This document shows, piece by piece, positions 49,756 to 58,141 of a stretch of DNA of 64,000 nucleotides. The position numbers were made by a program, and so were the translations under genes. The first letter of the stretch is position 1, and each line of letters begins with the position of its first letter. The stretch is from Alistipes sp. (lineage in GTDB: Bacteria; Bacteroidota; Bacteroidia; Bacteroidales; Rikenellaceae), in contig JAHHQN010000001.1 of NCBI GenBank assembly GCA_020026375.1, positions 1-64,000 on the forward strand, in the 5' to 3' direction. Under the pieces are notes generated by a model that made no database searches, had not been told where the DNA came from, and was given only the letters and a program-made list of their open reading frames with translations.

Positions 49756-51891
49756 ATGAAATTCAAAGCACTACTTCCGCTTCTGGCCCTCACCTTCTGC
49801 ACGGTGGCCGAGAGCGAAGCCCAAAACGAATATGCAGAAATCGTCCGTCTCAACCGCATGAACCAACGCGTGACGGGCATACGTTCGATGAACGACGGCG
49901 AACACTACACCGTATTGTCCGACAACCGCATCGTCCGCTACAAATATGCCGAGCAGACCGACGGTGAGCAGCTCCTCGCCCCCTCGTCGGAGATTTCCAT
50001 CACCGACTACACCTTCTCGCCCGACGAGAGCCGCATTCTCATCGCCTCGGGCTACGAACCCATCTACCGCCACTCCTACACCACACGCTACTACCTCACC
50101 GAGGGTAAGGAGACACGCGAGATTCTCCCCCGTGCCGTGCGTCCGCGCGACGCCTCCTTCTCGCCCGACGGACAGAAAATCGCCTACTCCGACCGCAACG
50201 ACCTCTATGTCTACGATGTAACCACACAGGCCACCCACCGCATCACCACCGACGGCGAGTGGAACTCGGTCATCAACGGCACCACCGACTGGGTCTATGA
50301 GGAGGAGTTCGGTCTCACCAAAGCCTATGCCTTCTCGCCCGACGGACAGAAAATCGCCTACCTGCGTTTCGACGAGAGCCGTGTGCCGATGATGGAGATG
50401 ATGCGCTACGACAACAAGCTCTACAACAAGGCCTTCTCGTTCAAATACCCCAAGGCCGGCGATGACAACTCGCTCATCGAGCTGTGGGTGTCCGACACCG
50501 AGGGCAAAAACAAGGTGCGCATCGATTTGGGCAAGGAGAGCGACCAGTACATTCCCCGTCTGGGCTTCACCCCCGACGGACTGCTGTGGTACCACCGCAT
50601 CAACCGCCGTCAGAACACCTTCGAGCTGGTGCTCTGCAAGGAGAACGGCGCGCAGCAGGTCATCTACGAGGAGCGCACGCAGCAATATGTGGAGCGTGTC
50701 GACGACAACACGGTCACCTTCATCGACGGCAACCGCTTCCTGGTGCGTCAGGAGAGCTTCTCGGGCTACATGCACCTCTACCTCTACGGTATCCGCAACG
50801 GCCGCATCTGTCAGGTGACACAGGGCGACTGGGAGGTGACCGACGTGGTGGGCGTGACCCCCAAACGTGTGTGGTTCCTCTCCACGGAGACCTCACCGCT
50901 CAAGCGCAACCTCTACAGTGTGCGTCTCGACGGCAAGGACAAGCAGCGTCTGACCACAGGCGAGGGTTTCTATCAGATTGCCCCCAGCCGCGGCATGAAA
51001 TACTACATCTCGACCTTCTCGTCGGCCACCACCCCCAACTGTGTGGAAATCTGCGACGGCGAGGGCAACAAAATCCGCACGCTGGTCGACAACAGCGAAC
51101 TGAAACGCGAAATCGAGGAGAAGCAGCTCCCCACCAAGAAGTTCTTCACCTTCACCACCGAGCGCGGCGACTGCCTGAATGCCTACATCGTGCGTCCGCG
51201 CGACTTCGACCCCTCGAAGCGCTACCCCGTGCTGCTGACCCAGTATTCGGGTCCTGGCTCGCAGACCGTGCGTGACCGCTGGTCGCTCGACTGGGAAGAT
51301 GCTCTCGTGGAGAAGGGATATGTGGTAGTGGCTGTCGACGGCCGCGGCACAGGCTTCCGTGGCGAGCAGTTCAAGAAGCAGACCTACGGCCGTCTGGGTG
51401 CGCTCGAGGTCGAGGACCAGCTCTCCTTCGCCCGCCACATGGCCAAGCAGGAGTGGGTCGACGCCGACCGTATCGGTATCTACGGCTGGTCGTACGGCGG
51501 TTTCATGGCCACGAGCTGCGCGCTCAAGGGTCACGGACTCTTCAAGATGGCCATCGCCGTGGCTCCCGTCACCTCGTGGCGCTACTACGACACCATCTAC
51601 ACCGAGATTTACAACAACCTGCCGCAGGTCAACGCCGCAGGTTATGACGACAACTCGCCCATCAACTTCGCACGCATGCTCGACGACAGCCGCACCCGTC
51701 TGCTGCTGCTCCACGGCACGGCCGACGACAACGTACATTTCCAGAACACGATGGAGATGGCACGCGCACTCAACCGCGCCGGCAAACGCTACGACATGAT
51801 GGTCTACCCCGACCAGAACCACTCGATGATGCCCAACGACACCTCGAATGTGCGTCAGAAGATGATTGACTACACACTCAAGAATCTCTAA
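49756..51891 (+). CDS. Dipeptidyl peptidase IV (S9 family serine protease)
   Basis: This secreted enzyme removes X-Pro dipeptides from peptide N-termini. The 711 residues start with a signal peptide (about 1-22), followed by an eight-blade beta-propeller (DPPIV_N, about 80-450; EEEFGLTKAYAFSPDG supplies the N-terminus-binding Glu pair) and an alpha/beta hydrolase domain. The nucleophile is in GWSYGGFMAT (about 577-586), the Asp in GTADDNVHFQNT (about 655-666) and the His in DQNHSM (about 689-694). Common in asaccharolytic gut Bacteroidetes. Single gene with a terminator. Confidence 0.95.
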   Translation: MKFKALLPLLALTFCTVAESEAQNEYAEIVRLNRMNQRVTGIRSMNDGEHYTVLSDNRIVRYKYAEQTDGEQLLAPSSEISITDYTFSPDESRILIASGYEPIYRHSYTTRYYLTEGKETREILPRAVRPRDASFSPDGQKIAYSDRNDLYVYDVTTQATHRITTDGEWNSVINGTTDWVYEEEFGLTKAYAFSPDGQKIAYLRFDESRVPMMEMMRYDNKLYNKAFSFKYPKAGDDNSLIELWVSDTEGKNKVRIDLGKESDQYIPRLGFTPDGLLWYHRINRRQNTFELVLCKENGAQQVIYEERTQQYVERVDDNTVTFIDGNRFLVRQESFSGYMHLYLYGIRNGRICQVTQGDWEVTDVVGVTPKRVWFLSTETSPLKRNLYSVRLDGKDKQRLTTGEGFYQIAPSRGMKYYISTFSSATTPNCVEICDGEGNKIRTLVDNSELKREIEEKQLPTKKFFTFTTERGDCLNAYIVRPRDFDPSKRYPVLLTQYSGPGSQTVRDRWSLDWEDALVEKGYVVVAVDGRGTGFRGEQFKKQTYGRLGALEVEDQLSFARHMAKQEWVDADRIGIYGWSYGGFMATSCALKGHGLFKMAIAVAPVTSWRYYDTIYTEIYNNLPQVNAAGYDDNSPINFARMLDDSRTRLLLLHGTADDNVHFQNTMEMARALNRAGKRYDMMVYPDQNHSMMPNDTSNVRQKMIDYTLKNL

Positions 51892-51914
51892 ACCACCATT
51901 TCCGCGATACAAGA

Positions 51915-51952
51915 GAAGCGGCCTTCCCGAAGGAAGGCCGCTTCATTTTTTT
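51915..51952 (+). terminator. Terminator of the DPP4 gene
   Basis: GAAGCGGCCTTCC pairs perfectly with GGAAGGCCGCTTC (51915-51927, 51932-51944), then Ts. Confidence 0.9.
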
Positions 51953-52303
51953 GCTGATATACTTTTTCTGTCTCCTGCGGAGCATACGGCCGTCATCTGA
52001 TTGTGTGGCCTCCCAGGAGCGAAGGCCAGACCTTCGACACCGCTACGTCCCCTCGCCGTCCCTGACCATCATGTCCGCACCACAGACAATAACACAGATT
52101 GAAGGAGGAAGAAGTAAACAGCCGTAACTGACCGCAAAGATAAGTCAGGAGAGATTGAAATCCAAAAGGACAGACGGCAGCAGCAGGGCAACCCCAAAAG
52201 ACAAGGATAGCATGCAACCAAAAAAGCCGCGACAGACCCAGACAGACGCGCCTCACGGAAGACAAATGCACACCCCAGCAGGCTCACTGCAAATGCCACA
52301 ACA
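51953..52303. other. Intergenic stretch, no gene seen
   Basis: No frame here has protein-like composition. The part 52272-52303 begins the duplicated tRNA block. The rest is of mixed composition without a promoter box. Confidence 0.5.
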
Positions 52304-52337
52304 AAAAAAGCCTCTCGGAAATACCGAAAGGCTTTTG
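52304..52337 (-). terminator. Terminator of tRNA-Val copy A
   Basis: The minus-strand stem AAGCCTTTCGG with CCGAGAGGCTT is followed by seven Ts (plus A run 52304-52310). Confidence 0.82.
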
Positions 52338-52340
52338 GAG

Positions 52341-52415
52341 TGGGAGCAAAGGGATTCGAACCCCTGACCCTCTGCTTGTAAGGCAGATGCTCTGAACCAG
52401 CTGAGCTATGCTCCC
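52341..52415 (-). tRNA. tRNA-Val (TAC), copy A
   Basis: The minus-strand cloverleaf has acceptor GGGAGCA/TGCTCCC, anticodon stem TCTGC/GCAGA and loop CTTACAA with anticodon TAC. CCA is not encoded. A TACCTTTG box (plus 52437-52444) lies 21 bases upstream. It is identical to 53139-53213. Confidence 0.95.
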
Positions 52416-52537
52416 ATAAAAAATGGCTTGGGACTGCAAAGGTAATCATATTTTCCAAATATCCATAAAATTTGTCAAATTTTTCAACTGCCCTCACAGT
52501 TTTTGCTAAAGAACCTTATGCAACCCTTGCGCATCTG

Positions 52538-52611
52538 CGCCTGAACAAGGACTTGAACCTAGGACCCCATGATTAACAGTCATGTGCTCTAACCAACTGA
52601 GCTATTCAGGC
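52538..52611 (-). tRNA. tRNA-Asn (GTT), copy A
   Basis: The minus-strand cloverleaf has acceptor GCCTGAA/TTCAGGC, anticodon stem CATGA/TCATG and loop CTGTTAA with anticodon GTT. CCA is not encoded. The TATCTTTG box (plus 52654-52661) is about 42 bases upstream. It is identical to 53355-53428. Confidence 0.95.
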
Positions 52612-52690
52612 TTTTTGAAGTCAAACACCGTGGTGTTTTCCTTTATTGCGGTGCAAAGATAGGACAAAAATTTTATTCTCCAAAATTTTC

Positions 52691-53062
52691 ACCCGATTTT
52701 TTGACATTTTTTTAATATCCGCCCCTCACGCGCATAAAAACGACCTCTCCACCCTTTTCCTTTTCCGCATCGTCGCAACAGTGTCAAGACATCGCCACCC
52801 ACTCACAGACACGGAAACTGCCCATTGCCACCGGTAAGCTCCCCTTCCGAGCTTCCTGCACCCCTACCGCGCGCGACATACCGACATCAATTAAAAGAGA
52901 CCGTGACGGCAACCACAGACCGCAAGAACAAATTTGCACAACAATATGTGGAAACGTGGACGACCGAAAGAGCGTGCAAGGCGCACTCCGACATACCGCC
53001 CTCACCTCGACAGACAGACAGACAGACAGACACCAACTGGAACAGACCAGAATAAACCGCGC
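52691..53062. other. Spacer between the duplicated tRNA blocks
   Basis: No gene is supported. Much of it is C/A-rich and G-poor on the plus strand, and it includes a (GACA)6 microsatellite at 53009-53032. Confidence 0.55.
53009..53032. repeat. (GACA)6 microsatellite
   Basis: Six perfect tandem GACA units, 24 bases. They lie in the non-coding spacer, so slippage here would not shift a reading frame. Confidence 0.97.
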
Positions 53063-53098
53063 CCCCCAGCAGGCTCCCCCCCCCGAAATGCAACGACA

Positions 53099-53134
53099 CA
53101 AAAAAAAGCCTCTCGGAAATACCGAAAGGCTTTT
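53099..53134 (-). terminator. Terminator of tRNA-Val copy B
   Basis: Same stem as in copy A, with a T run on the minus strand. Confidence 0.82.
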
Positions 53135-53138
53135 GGAG

Positions 53139-53213
53139 TGGGAGCAAAGGGATTCGAACCCCTGACCCTCTGCTTGTAAGGCAGATGCTCTGAACCAGCT
53201 GAGCTATGCTCCC
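53139..53213 (-). tRNA. tRNA-Val (TAC), copy B
   Basis: Identical to copy A at 52341-52415, anticodon TAC. The -7 box TACCTTTG is at plus 53237-53244. Confidence 0.95.
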
Positions 53214-53354
53214 ATAAAAAAAATGGCTTGGGACTGCAAAGGTAATCATATTTTCCAAACATCCATAAAAGTTTGTCACTCTCTTAACTGCCCTCACAGT
53301 TACGGACCTAAATCCGTTCTTGCTAAAGAACCTTACGCAACCCTCGCGCATCTG

Positions 53355-53428
53355 CGCCTGAACAAGGACTTGAACCTAGGACCCCATGATTAACAGTCAT
53401 GTGCTCTAACCAACTGAGCTATTCAGGC
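53355..53428 (-). tRNA. tRNA-Asn (GTT), copy B
   Basis: Identical to copy A at 52538-52611, anticodon GTT. Its promoter box differs slightly (TACCTTTG, plus 53471-53478, where copy A has TATCTTTG). Confidence 0.95.
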
Positions 53429-53530
53429 TTTTTGAAGTCAAACACCGTGGTGTTTTCCTTTATTGCTCTGCAAAGGTAGGGCGAAAATTTTATTCTCACA
53501 AATATTTTAGTATTTTTTTTCAAAAAATTT

Positions 53531-53538
53531 TAACTTTG
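53531..53538 (+). promoter_or_regulatory. -7 box of the DUF1573 gene
   Basis: TAACTTTG lies 23 bases before the start in an AT-rich stretch; the -33 element is not clear. Confidence 0.55.
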
Positions 53539-53561
53539 CATATTCACCAACATCAACAATC

Positions 53562-54635
53562 ATGCGTCTGAAAAGTTATATCCTGCTATTAATCATAACC
53601 TTATGCTTCTCACTGTCGGGACGCGCCCAACTGCGCTTCGCAGCCGACAAATTCGACTTCGGCACCATCAGAGAGACCGACGGTAGCGTGTCGCACGTCT
53701 TCGAGGCCGAAAACTGCGGCACAAAGCCCGTAATTATCCTTCAGGTGGTGACCACCTGCGGCTGCACCGTCCCCGAATATTCGCGCAAACCGATACTCCC
53801 GGGCGAAAAAACCACCGTCAAAGTGGTCTTCGACCCCTCGAACCGCTCGGGCATCTTCAACAAGGAGCTGGGGGTCTACTCCTCGGAGCGCAGGAAAATC
53901 GCCACACTGACCATCTCCGGCACCGTCACACCGCGCGAAAAAAGCGTCACGGAGCTTTATCCCGTCTCGGCCGGCAACGGCGTGCGGCTCACAGAGAGCA
54001 TGGCCGCCTTTACCTATATATATAAGGATATCCGCAAAAGCACCACCATCGGCTGCATCAACACCTCGTCGCAGCCCGTGACCCTCACATTGGAGAGCGA
54101 CACCGCCAGCGGCTATCTCGAAATCGACGCCCCCCGTACCCTCGCCCCCCGACAACGCGGCGAAATCACTTTCTCCTACCTCGTGCCGGCCGCACGCCCC
54201 CACTTCGGCACCCTGCGCGACGCCCTGAAGGTGGTGGTCGACGGCCACAGCAACGGCACGGTCATCATGACCCACGCCATCAGCATCGACAATCCGCGCG
54301 ACACCCCCGACGGCCGCGAGCCGCGTCTCGAACTCTCGCAGAGCGATGTCCGTTTCGGCAGCGTTCCCCACTCGTCACCCGTGCGCAGACAGGAGATAGT
54401 GTTGAAAAATTCGGGTAAAGGTGTGTTAAAAATAAGGTCAATTGAGAGTAATATCGTATCTTTGTCGCTGCAAACAGGCGACACCCTCCTCCCCGGCCAG
54501 AGCCGCAGGGTGGAGGTGCTGCTCGATCCCACCGCCGCACACAGCGGTGTGATGAGTGAACATGTAATACTGATTACCAACGACCCCCTGCGTCCCATGC
54601 GGCGATTGAGGGTGACGGCGGTGATTAACGACTAA
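53562..54635 (+). CDS. Exported DUF1573 / HYDIN-type Ig-fold protein
   Basis: This secreted protein of 357 residues has a signal peptide (MRLKSYILLLIITLCFSL, cleavage after GRA-Q near 22). The first domain (about 24-125) is DUF1573: FDFGTIRETDGSVSHVFEAENCGTKPV, then VTTCGCTVPEYSRKPILPGE with its Cys pair. Two further Ig-like strands follow, the last (about 260-355: FGSVPHSSPVRRQEIVLKNSGKGVLKI) similar to ASPM-SPD2-Hydin domains. Codons 275-305 are unusually AT-rich for this window and contain a TATCTTTG word at 54457-54464. nfnA starts 13 bases downstream. Function not known. Confidence 0.8.
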   Translation: MRLKSYILLLIITLCFSLSGRAQLRFAADKFDFGTIRETDGSVSHVFEAENCGTKPVIILQVVTTCGCTVPEYSRKPILPGEKTTVKVVFDPSNRSGIFNKELGVYSSERRKIATLTISGTVTPREKSVTELYPVSAGNGVRLTESMAAFTYIYKDIRKSTTIGCINTSSQPVTLTLESDTASGYLEIDAPRTLAPRQRGEITFSYLVPAARPHFGTLRDALKVVVDGHSNGTVIMTHAISIDNPRDTPDGREPRLELSQSDVRFGSVPHSSPVRRQEIVLKNSGKGVLKIRSIESNIVSLSLQTGDTLLPGQSRRVEVLLDPTAAHSGVMSEHVILITNDPLRPMRRLRVTAVIND

Positions 54636-54648
54636 AAGAATAAAATCA

Positions 54649-55530
54649 ATGTACGCTATTCTGGAGAAAAGACGCCTTGCTGAGGGCATCTGGCTTATGA
54701 AAATCGAGGCTCCGCGTGTTGCCCATTCGGCAAAACCGGGTCAGTTTGTAATTGTCCGTGTCGACGAACACGGCGAGAGAATTCCGCTCACGATTTCGGA
54801 TTTCGACGAGAAGGAGGGCAGCGTCACCATCGTGACACAGACCATCGGCGCGTCCACCCGCAAATTGTGCGCCAAGGAGGCCGGCGATACCATCGCCGAT
54901 TTTGCAGGTCCGCTGGGTCACCCCTCGGAGTTTGTGCATCTCGCCCCCGAGGAGCTGAATAAACGCCGCTATATCTTCATCGCCGGCGGTGTAGGCACCG
55001 CGCCCGTCTATCCCCAGGTCAAATGGCTGAAGGCCCACGGTGTGGAAGCCGATGTCATCATCGGCGCCAAGAACCGCGACATGCTCATCTACACCGAGCA
55101 GATGAAGGCCGTGGCCGGCAACCTCTACATCGCCACCGACGACGGTTCGGAGGGTTTCAAGGGTCTGGTGACCCAGCTGCTCGAACAGCTCATCGCCGAG
55201 GGTCACACCTACGACGAGTGTGTGGCCATCGGTCCCATGATCATGATGAAATTCGTGGCGCTGACCACCAGGAAATATGACCTCAAGACCACCGTATCGC
55301 TCAACACGCTGATGGTCGACGGCACGGGCATGTGCGGAGCATGTCGTGTGACGGTGGGCGGCAAAATCCGCTTCACCTGCGTCGACGGCCCCGAGTTCGA
55401 CGGCCACGAGGTCGATTTCGACGAGGCCATGCGCCGTCAGGGCATGTATAAGACCCAGGAGCAGCGCGCCGCTGCCATCGCTGCCGAACGTGAGGCAGGT
55501 CATCAATGTAGAATCGGTTTGGATAAATAA
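54649..55530 (+). CDS. nfnA: NADH-dependent ferredoxin:NADP oxidoreductase, small subunit NfnA/SudB
   Basis: This is the FAD and [2Fe-2S] subunit of the bifurcating transhydrogenase that couples NADH, NADPH and ferredoxin. The 293 residues show the ferredoxin-reductase fold: FAD part with ERIPLTISDFD (about 43-53), nucleotide part with AGGVGTAPVYPQVKWL (about 110-125), and the Cys cluster in MCGACRV...FTC (about 228-243). It is two bases before nfnB on the same strand, the standard order. It fits a fermentative anaerobe that makes NADPH from NADH plus reduced ferredoxin. Confidence 0.92.
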   Translation: MYAILEKRRLAEGIWLMKIEAPRVAHSAKPGQFVIVRVDEHGERIPLTISDFDEKEGSVTIVTQTIGASTRKLCAKEAGDTIADFAGPLGHPSEFVHLAPEELNKRRYIFIAGGVGTAPVYPQVKWLKAHGVEADVIIGAKNRDMLIYTEQMKAVAGNLYIATDDGSEGFKGLVTQLLEQLIAEGHTYDECVAIGPMIMMKFVALTTRKYDLKTTVSLNTLMVDGTGMCGACRVTVGGKIRFTCVDGPEFDGHEVDFDEAMRRQGMYKTQEQRAAAIAAEREAGHQCRIGLDK

Positions 55531-55532
55531 CT

Positions 55533-56921
55533 ATGGCAAACAGAATACCGCGCGTGCCGGTGCGCGAACAAGATCCGGCCATTCGTGCCACCAATTTCGA
55601 AGAGGTGTGCTACGGCTACAATCTCGAGGAGGCCACTCTGGAGGCCTCGCGTTGTCTCCACTGCAAGAAACCCCGTTGTGTGGAGGCCTGCCCCGTGGGC
55701 ATCAATATCCCCGGCTTCATCGCCGCACTCCATGAGGGCGACCTCCGCGGTGCGGCCGACATCATCGCCAACGACAGCTCGCTGCCCTCCATCTGTGGAC
55801 GCGTGTGTCCTCAGGAGTCGCAGTGCGAGGGTTCGTGTGTGCTGGGCGTGAAGGGCGAGCCGGTGGCCATCGGCAAGCTCGAGCGTTTCGTGGGCGACTG
55901 GAAACTCGACAACGCCCCCGCCACCGCGGAGGAGATCCCCCACAACGGCAAGAAGGTGGCCGTCATCGGCAGCGGTCCTTCGGGACTGGCCTGTGCCAGC
56001 GACCTGGCCAAAGTCGGATATGAGGTCAAGATTTTCGAGGCTCTCCACAAGGTGGGCGGTGTGCTGGTCTACGGCATTCCCGAGTTCCGTCTGCCGAAGG
56101 ACAAGATTGTGGCCCGCGAAATCGACTCGCTGCGCCGTCTGGGTGTGGAGATCGAGACCGACGTCATCGCCGGCCGCACGGTGACCATCGACTCGCTGAT
56201 GGACGAAGAGGGCTACGATGCCGTATTCATCGGTTCGGGTGCCGGCCTGCCCCGTTTCATGGGTATCCCCGGCGAGAACTTCAACGGCGTGGTGTCGGCC
56301 AACGAGTTCCTCACACGCGCCAACCTGATGCACGCCTACGACGGCCAATACGACACCCCCATCTATGTGGGTCAGCGCGTGGTAGTGGTCGGCGGCGGAA
56401 ATGTGGCCATGGACGCCGTGCGCACGGCCAAACGCCTGGGTGCCGACGCCACCATCGTCTACCGCCGCAGCGAGAAGGAGCTGCCTGCCCGTCAGGAAGA
56501 GGTACACCACGCCAAGGAGGAGGGCATCGAGTTCAAGATGCTCAACAACCCTGTGGAGGTCATCGGTGACGAGAAGGGCTGGGTGAAGGCCGTCCGCTGT
56601 ATCCGCATGGAGCTGGGCGAACCCGATGCCAGCGGCCGCCGCCGTCCCGTGGAGGTCGAGGGTTCGGAGTTCGAAATCCCGTGCGATGTGGTCATCATGG
56701 CTCTCGGCACCTCGCCCAACCCGCTGATTGCCGCCACCACCGACGGTCTGGATACCGACCGCCGCGGCTGCATCGTGGCCGACGAACAGGGTGCCACCAC
56801 ACGCAAAGGCGTGTTTGCCGGAGGCGATGCCGTGACGGGTGCCGCCACCGTTATCCTGGCGATGGGTGCCGGACGCAAGGCTGCCAAGGCCATCGACAAC
56901 TATCTCCAAGAGGGCAAATAG
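55533..56921 (+). CDS. nfnB: NADH-dependent ferredoxin:NADP oxidoreductase, large subunit NfnB/SudA
   Basis: This is the large subunit, related to the small subunit of glutamate synthase. In its 462 residues an N-terminal pair of [4Fe-4S] sites is built from CLHCKKPRCVEACPVGINIPGFI (about 41-63) and ICGRVCPQESQCEGSC (about 88-103). FAD site VAVIGSGPSGLACASDLAKVGY (about 141-162), NADPH site VVVVGGGNVAMDAVRTAKRLGA (about 281-302), and GVFAGGDAVTGAATVILAMGAGRKAA (about 424-449) follow. Partner nfnA lies directly upstream, so glutamate synthase is unlikely: no large GltB gene is near. Confidence 0.92.
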   Translation: MANRIPRVPVREQDPAIRATNFEEVCYGYNLEEATLEASRCLHCKKPRCVEACPVGINIPGFIAALHEGDLRGAADIIANDSSLPSICGRVCPQESQCEGSCVLGVKGEPVAIGKLERFVGDWKLDNAPATAEEIPHNGKKVAVIGSGPSGLACASDLAKVGYEVKIFEALHKVGGVLVYGIPEFRLPKDKIVAREIDSLRRLGVEIETDVIAGRTVTIDSLMDEEGYDAVFIGSGAGLPRFMGIPGENFNGVVSANEFLTRANLMHAYDGQYDTPIYVGQRVVVVGGGNVAMDAVRTAKRLGADATIVYRRSEKELPARQEEVHHAKEEGIEFKMLNNPVEVIGDEKGWVKAVRCIRMELGEPDASGRRRPVEVEGSEFEIPCDVVIMALGTSPNPLIAATTDGLDTDRRGCIVADEQGATTRKGVFAGGDAVTGAATVILAMGAGRKAAKAIDNYLQEGK

Positions 56922-56976
56922 CACACCAAATCCTGCTTTTCAGCAAAAAAAGTGATTGTTTTAAGATAAAAAATCA

Positions 56977-56984
56977 TATCTTTA
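56977..56984 (+). promoter_or_regulatory. -7 box of the aquaporin gene
   Basis: TATCTTTA with a TTG (56956-56958) 18 bases upstream, 24 bases before the start. Confidence 0.6.
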
Positions 56985-57008
56985 CATTGTTTTTAAAACT
57001 GTAATACT

Positions 57009-57683
57009 ATGAAAAAATATCTTGCAGAGATGTTCGGAACAATGACACTTGTTCTGATGGGATGCGGCGCAGCCATTTTCAACGGCGGTTGCGGCTCGGT
57101 TCCCCAAGTATTAACCGTAGCTTTTGCCTTCGGTCTTTCGGTAGTTGCCATGGCTTATGCCGTAGGCGGTGTCTCGGGTTGCCACATCAACCCTGCCATC
57201 ACCCTCGGCGTATGGCTCTCGAAGCGCATGAGCGGTAAGGACGCCGCCATGTATATGCTCTTCCAGGTCATCGGCGCACTCATCGGCTCGACCATTCTCT
57301 ATCTCATCACCTCGAATGTGGAGATGGGCTACGCCACCACCACAGGTGCCAATGCACTCGGTGCAGGCGTTTCGGTAGCCGGAGGTTTCCTGGCCGAGAT
57401 GTTCTTCACCTTTGTCTTCGTGCTGGTCGTACTCGGTGCCACCGACTCGAAGAAGGGCGCTGGCTCGCTGGCTGGTCTGGCCATCGGTCTGACACTGGTG
57501 CTGGTACACATCGTCTGCATTCCTCTCACAGGTACATCGGTGAACCCTGCACGCTCGATTGCCCCTGCACTCTTCGAGGGCGGCGCGGCACTCCAGCAGT
57601 TGTGGATTTTCATCGTGGCCCCCTTCTGCGGAGCAGTGCTTTCGACACTGGTCTGGAAGCTGGTAGGTTCCGACGAGAAATAA
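57009..57683 (+). CDS. aqpZ: Aquaporin (MIP family, AqpZ-like)
   Basis: This inner-membrane water channel has 224 residues and six membrane helices. The two pore motifs are intact: NPA in SGCHINPAITLGVW (about 58-71) and NPA in GTSVNPARSIAPAL (about 177-190). The selectivity-filter Arg after the second NPA is present, and the residues around it (CIPLTGTSVNPAR) fit a water-specific aquaporin rather than a glycerol facilitator, where the Asp after the NPA motif would be expected. It has its own promoter box and terminator. Confidence 0.93.
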   Translation: MKKYLAEMFGTMTLVLMGCGAAIFNGGCGSVPQVLTVAFAFGLSVVAMAYAVGGVSGCHINPAITLGVWLSKRMSGKDAAMYMLFQVIGALIGSTILYLITSNVEMGYATTTGANALGAGVSVAGGFLAEMFFTFVFVLVVLGATDSKKGAGSLAGLAIGLTLVLVHIVCIPLTGTSVNPARSIAPALFEGGAALQQLWIFIVAPFCGAVLSTLVWKLVGSDEK

Positions 57684-57703
57684 TCACGAATATCACCCAC
57701 ACA

Positions 57704-57740
57704 GAGCGGTGCTTCACGGTTGAAGCACCGCTCTTTTTTT
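57704..57740 (+). terminator. Terminator of the aquaporin gene
   Basis: GAGCGGTGCTTCA pairs with TGAAGCACCGCTC (57704-57733), then seven Ts. Confidence 0.9.
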
Positions 57741-58080
57741 GTCCCCTTCCGCCAATACTCCTTCCGTCTCGGGCGGCCGTGCAGCCTGCTTCACATCACC
57801 GTCTCCGCCCTCCCGCACGGCCAACAACAACAGACAGCCCTCCGTTCACAACCTTCCGTCACGGCATCTTCACCCACATTCGCACCCGAAGCTCCACTCC
57901 TGAAGCAGAACTTCCCCGACACTCCACACCTGCTACCACCGACTCTACGGCCGACCTCCCCTGCCGCTCTTCTACCGTCATACGCTCCGTTTCCATCAGT
58001 CTTACGTTCCGATCGCCGTTCCTCTCCGCAAGGATTTCACGGCGCACGACCACACTCCCCCCACCTCGCGCCACGGCACA
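57741..58080. other. Intergenic spacer, no gene seen
   Basis: The plus strand is C-rich and G-poor, like the spacers at 2473, 2940 and 52700. Overlapping open frames encode Pro/Ser-rich low-complexity sequence and are not called. Confidence 0.6.
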
Positions 58081-58116
58081 AAAAAAAATCCCGAAAGCCA
58101 AGAGACTTTCAGGATT
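58081..58116 (-). terminator. Terminator of ribH operon
   Basis: AATCCCGAAAG (58087-58097) pairs with CTTTCAGGATT (58106-58116), with a T run on the minus strand (A run 58081-58088). Confidence 0.82.
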
Positions 58117-58141
58117 TTCGGTATAAAGAGAATTAAATTTC

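Larger units (their letters stand above)
52272..52690. repeat. Duplicated tRNA-Val/tRNA-Asn block, copy A
   Basis: The block contains a shared CCCAGCAGGCTC word, terminator, tRNA-Val, spacer, tRNA-Asn and promoter box. It recurs with near identity in the tRNAs and patchy identity in spacers at 53063-53500. Confidence 0.9.
53063..53500. repeat. Duplicated tRNA-Val/tRNA-Asn block, copy B
   Basis: This is the second copy of the block at 52272-52690. tRNA-Val is offset by 798 and tRNA-Asn by 817 bases; the difference is a short insertion (ACGGACCTAAATCCG region, about 53302-53317) between the two tRNAs. Confidence 0.9.

Noticed and set aside
52272..53500. Integrated mobile element at the tRNA pair
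   Set aside because: The duplication contains only tRNAs and spacers; no integrase or terminal repeats are present.
57720..58136. 138-codon Pro/Ser-rich frame after the aquaporin gene
   Set aside because: It lies over a terminator and has low-complexity composition shared by other gene-free spacers.
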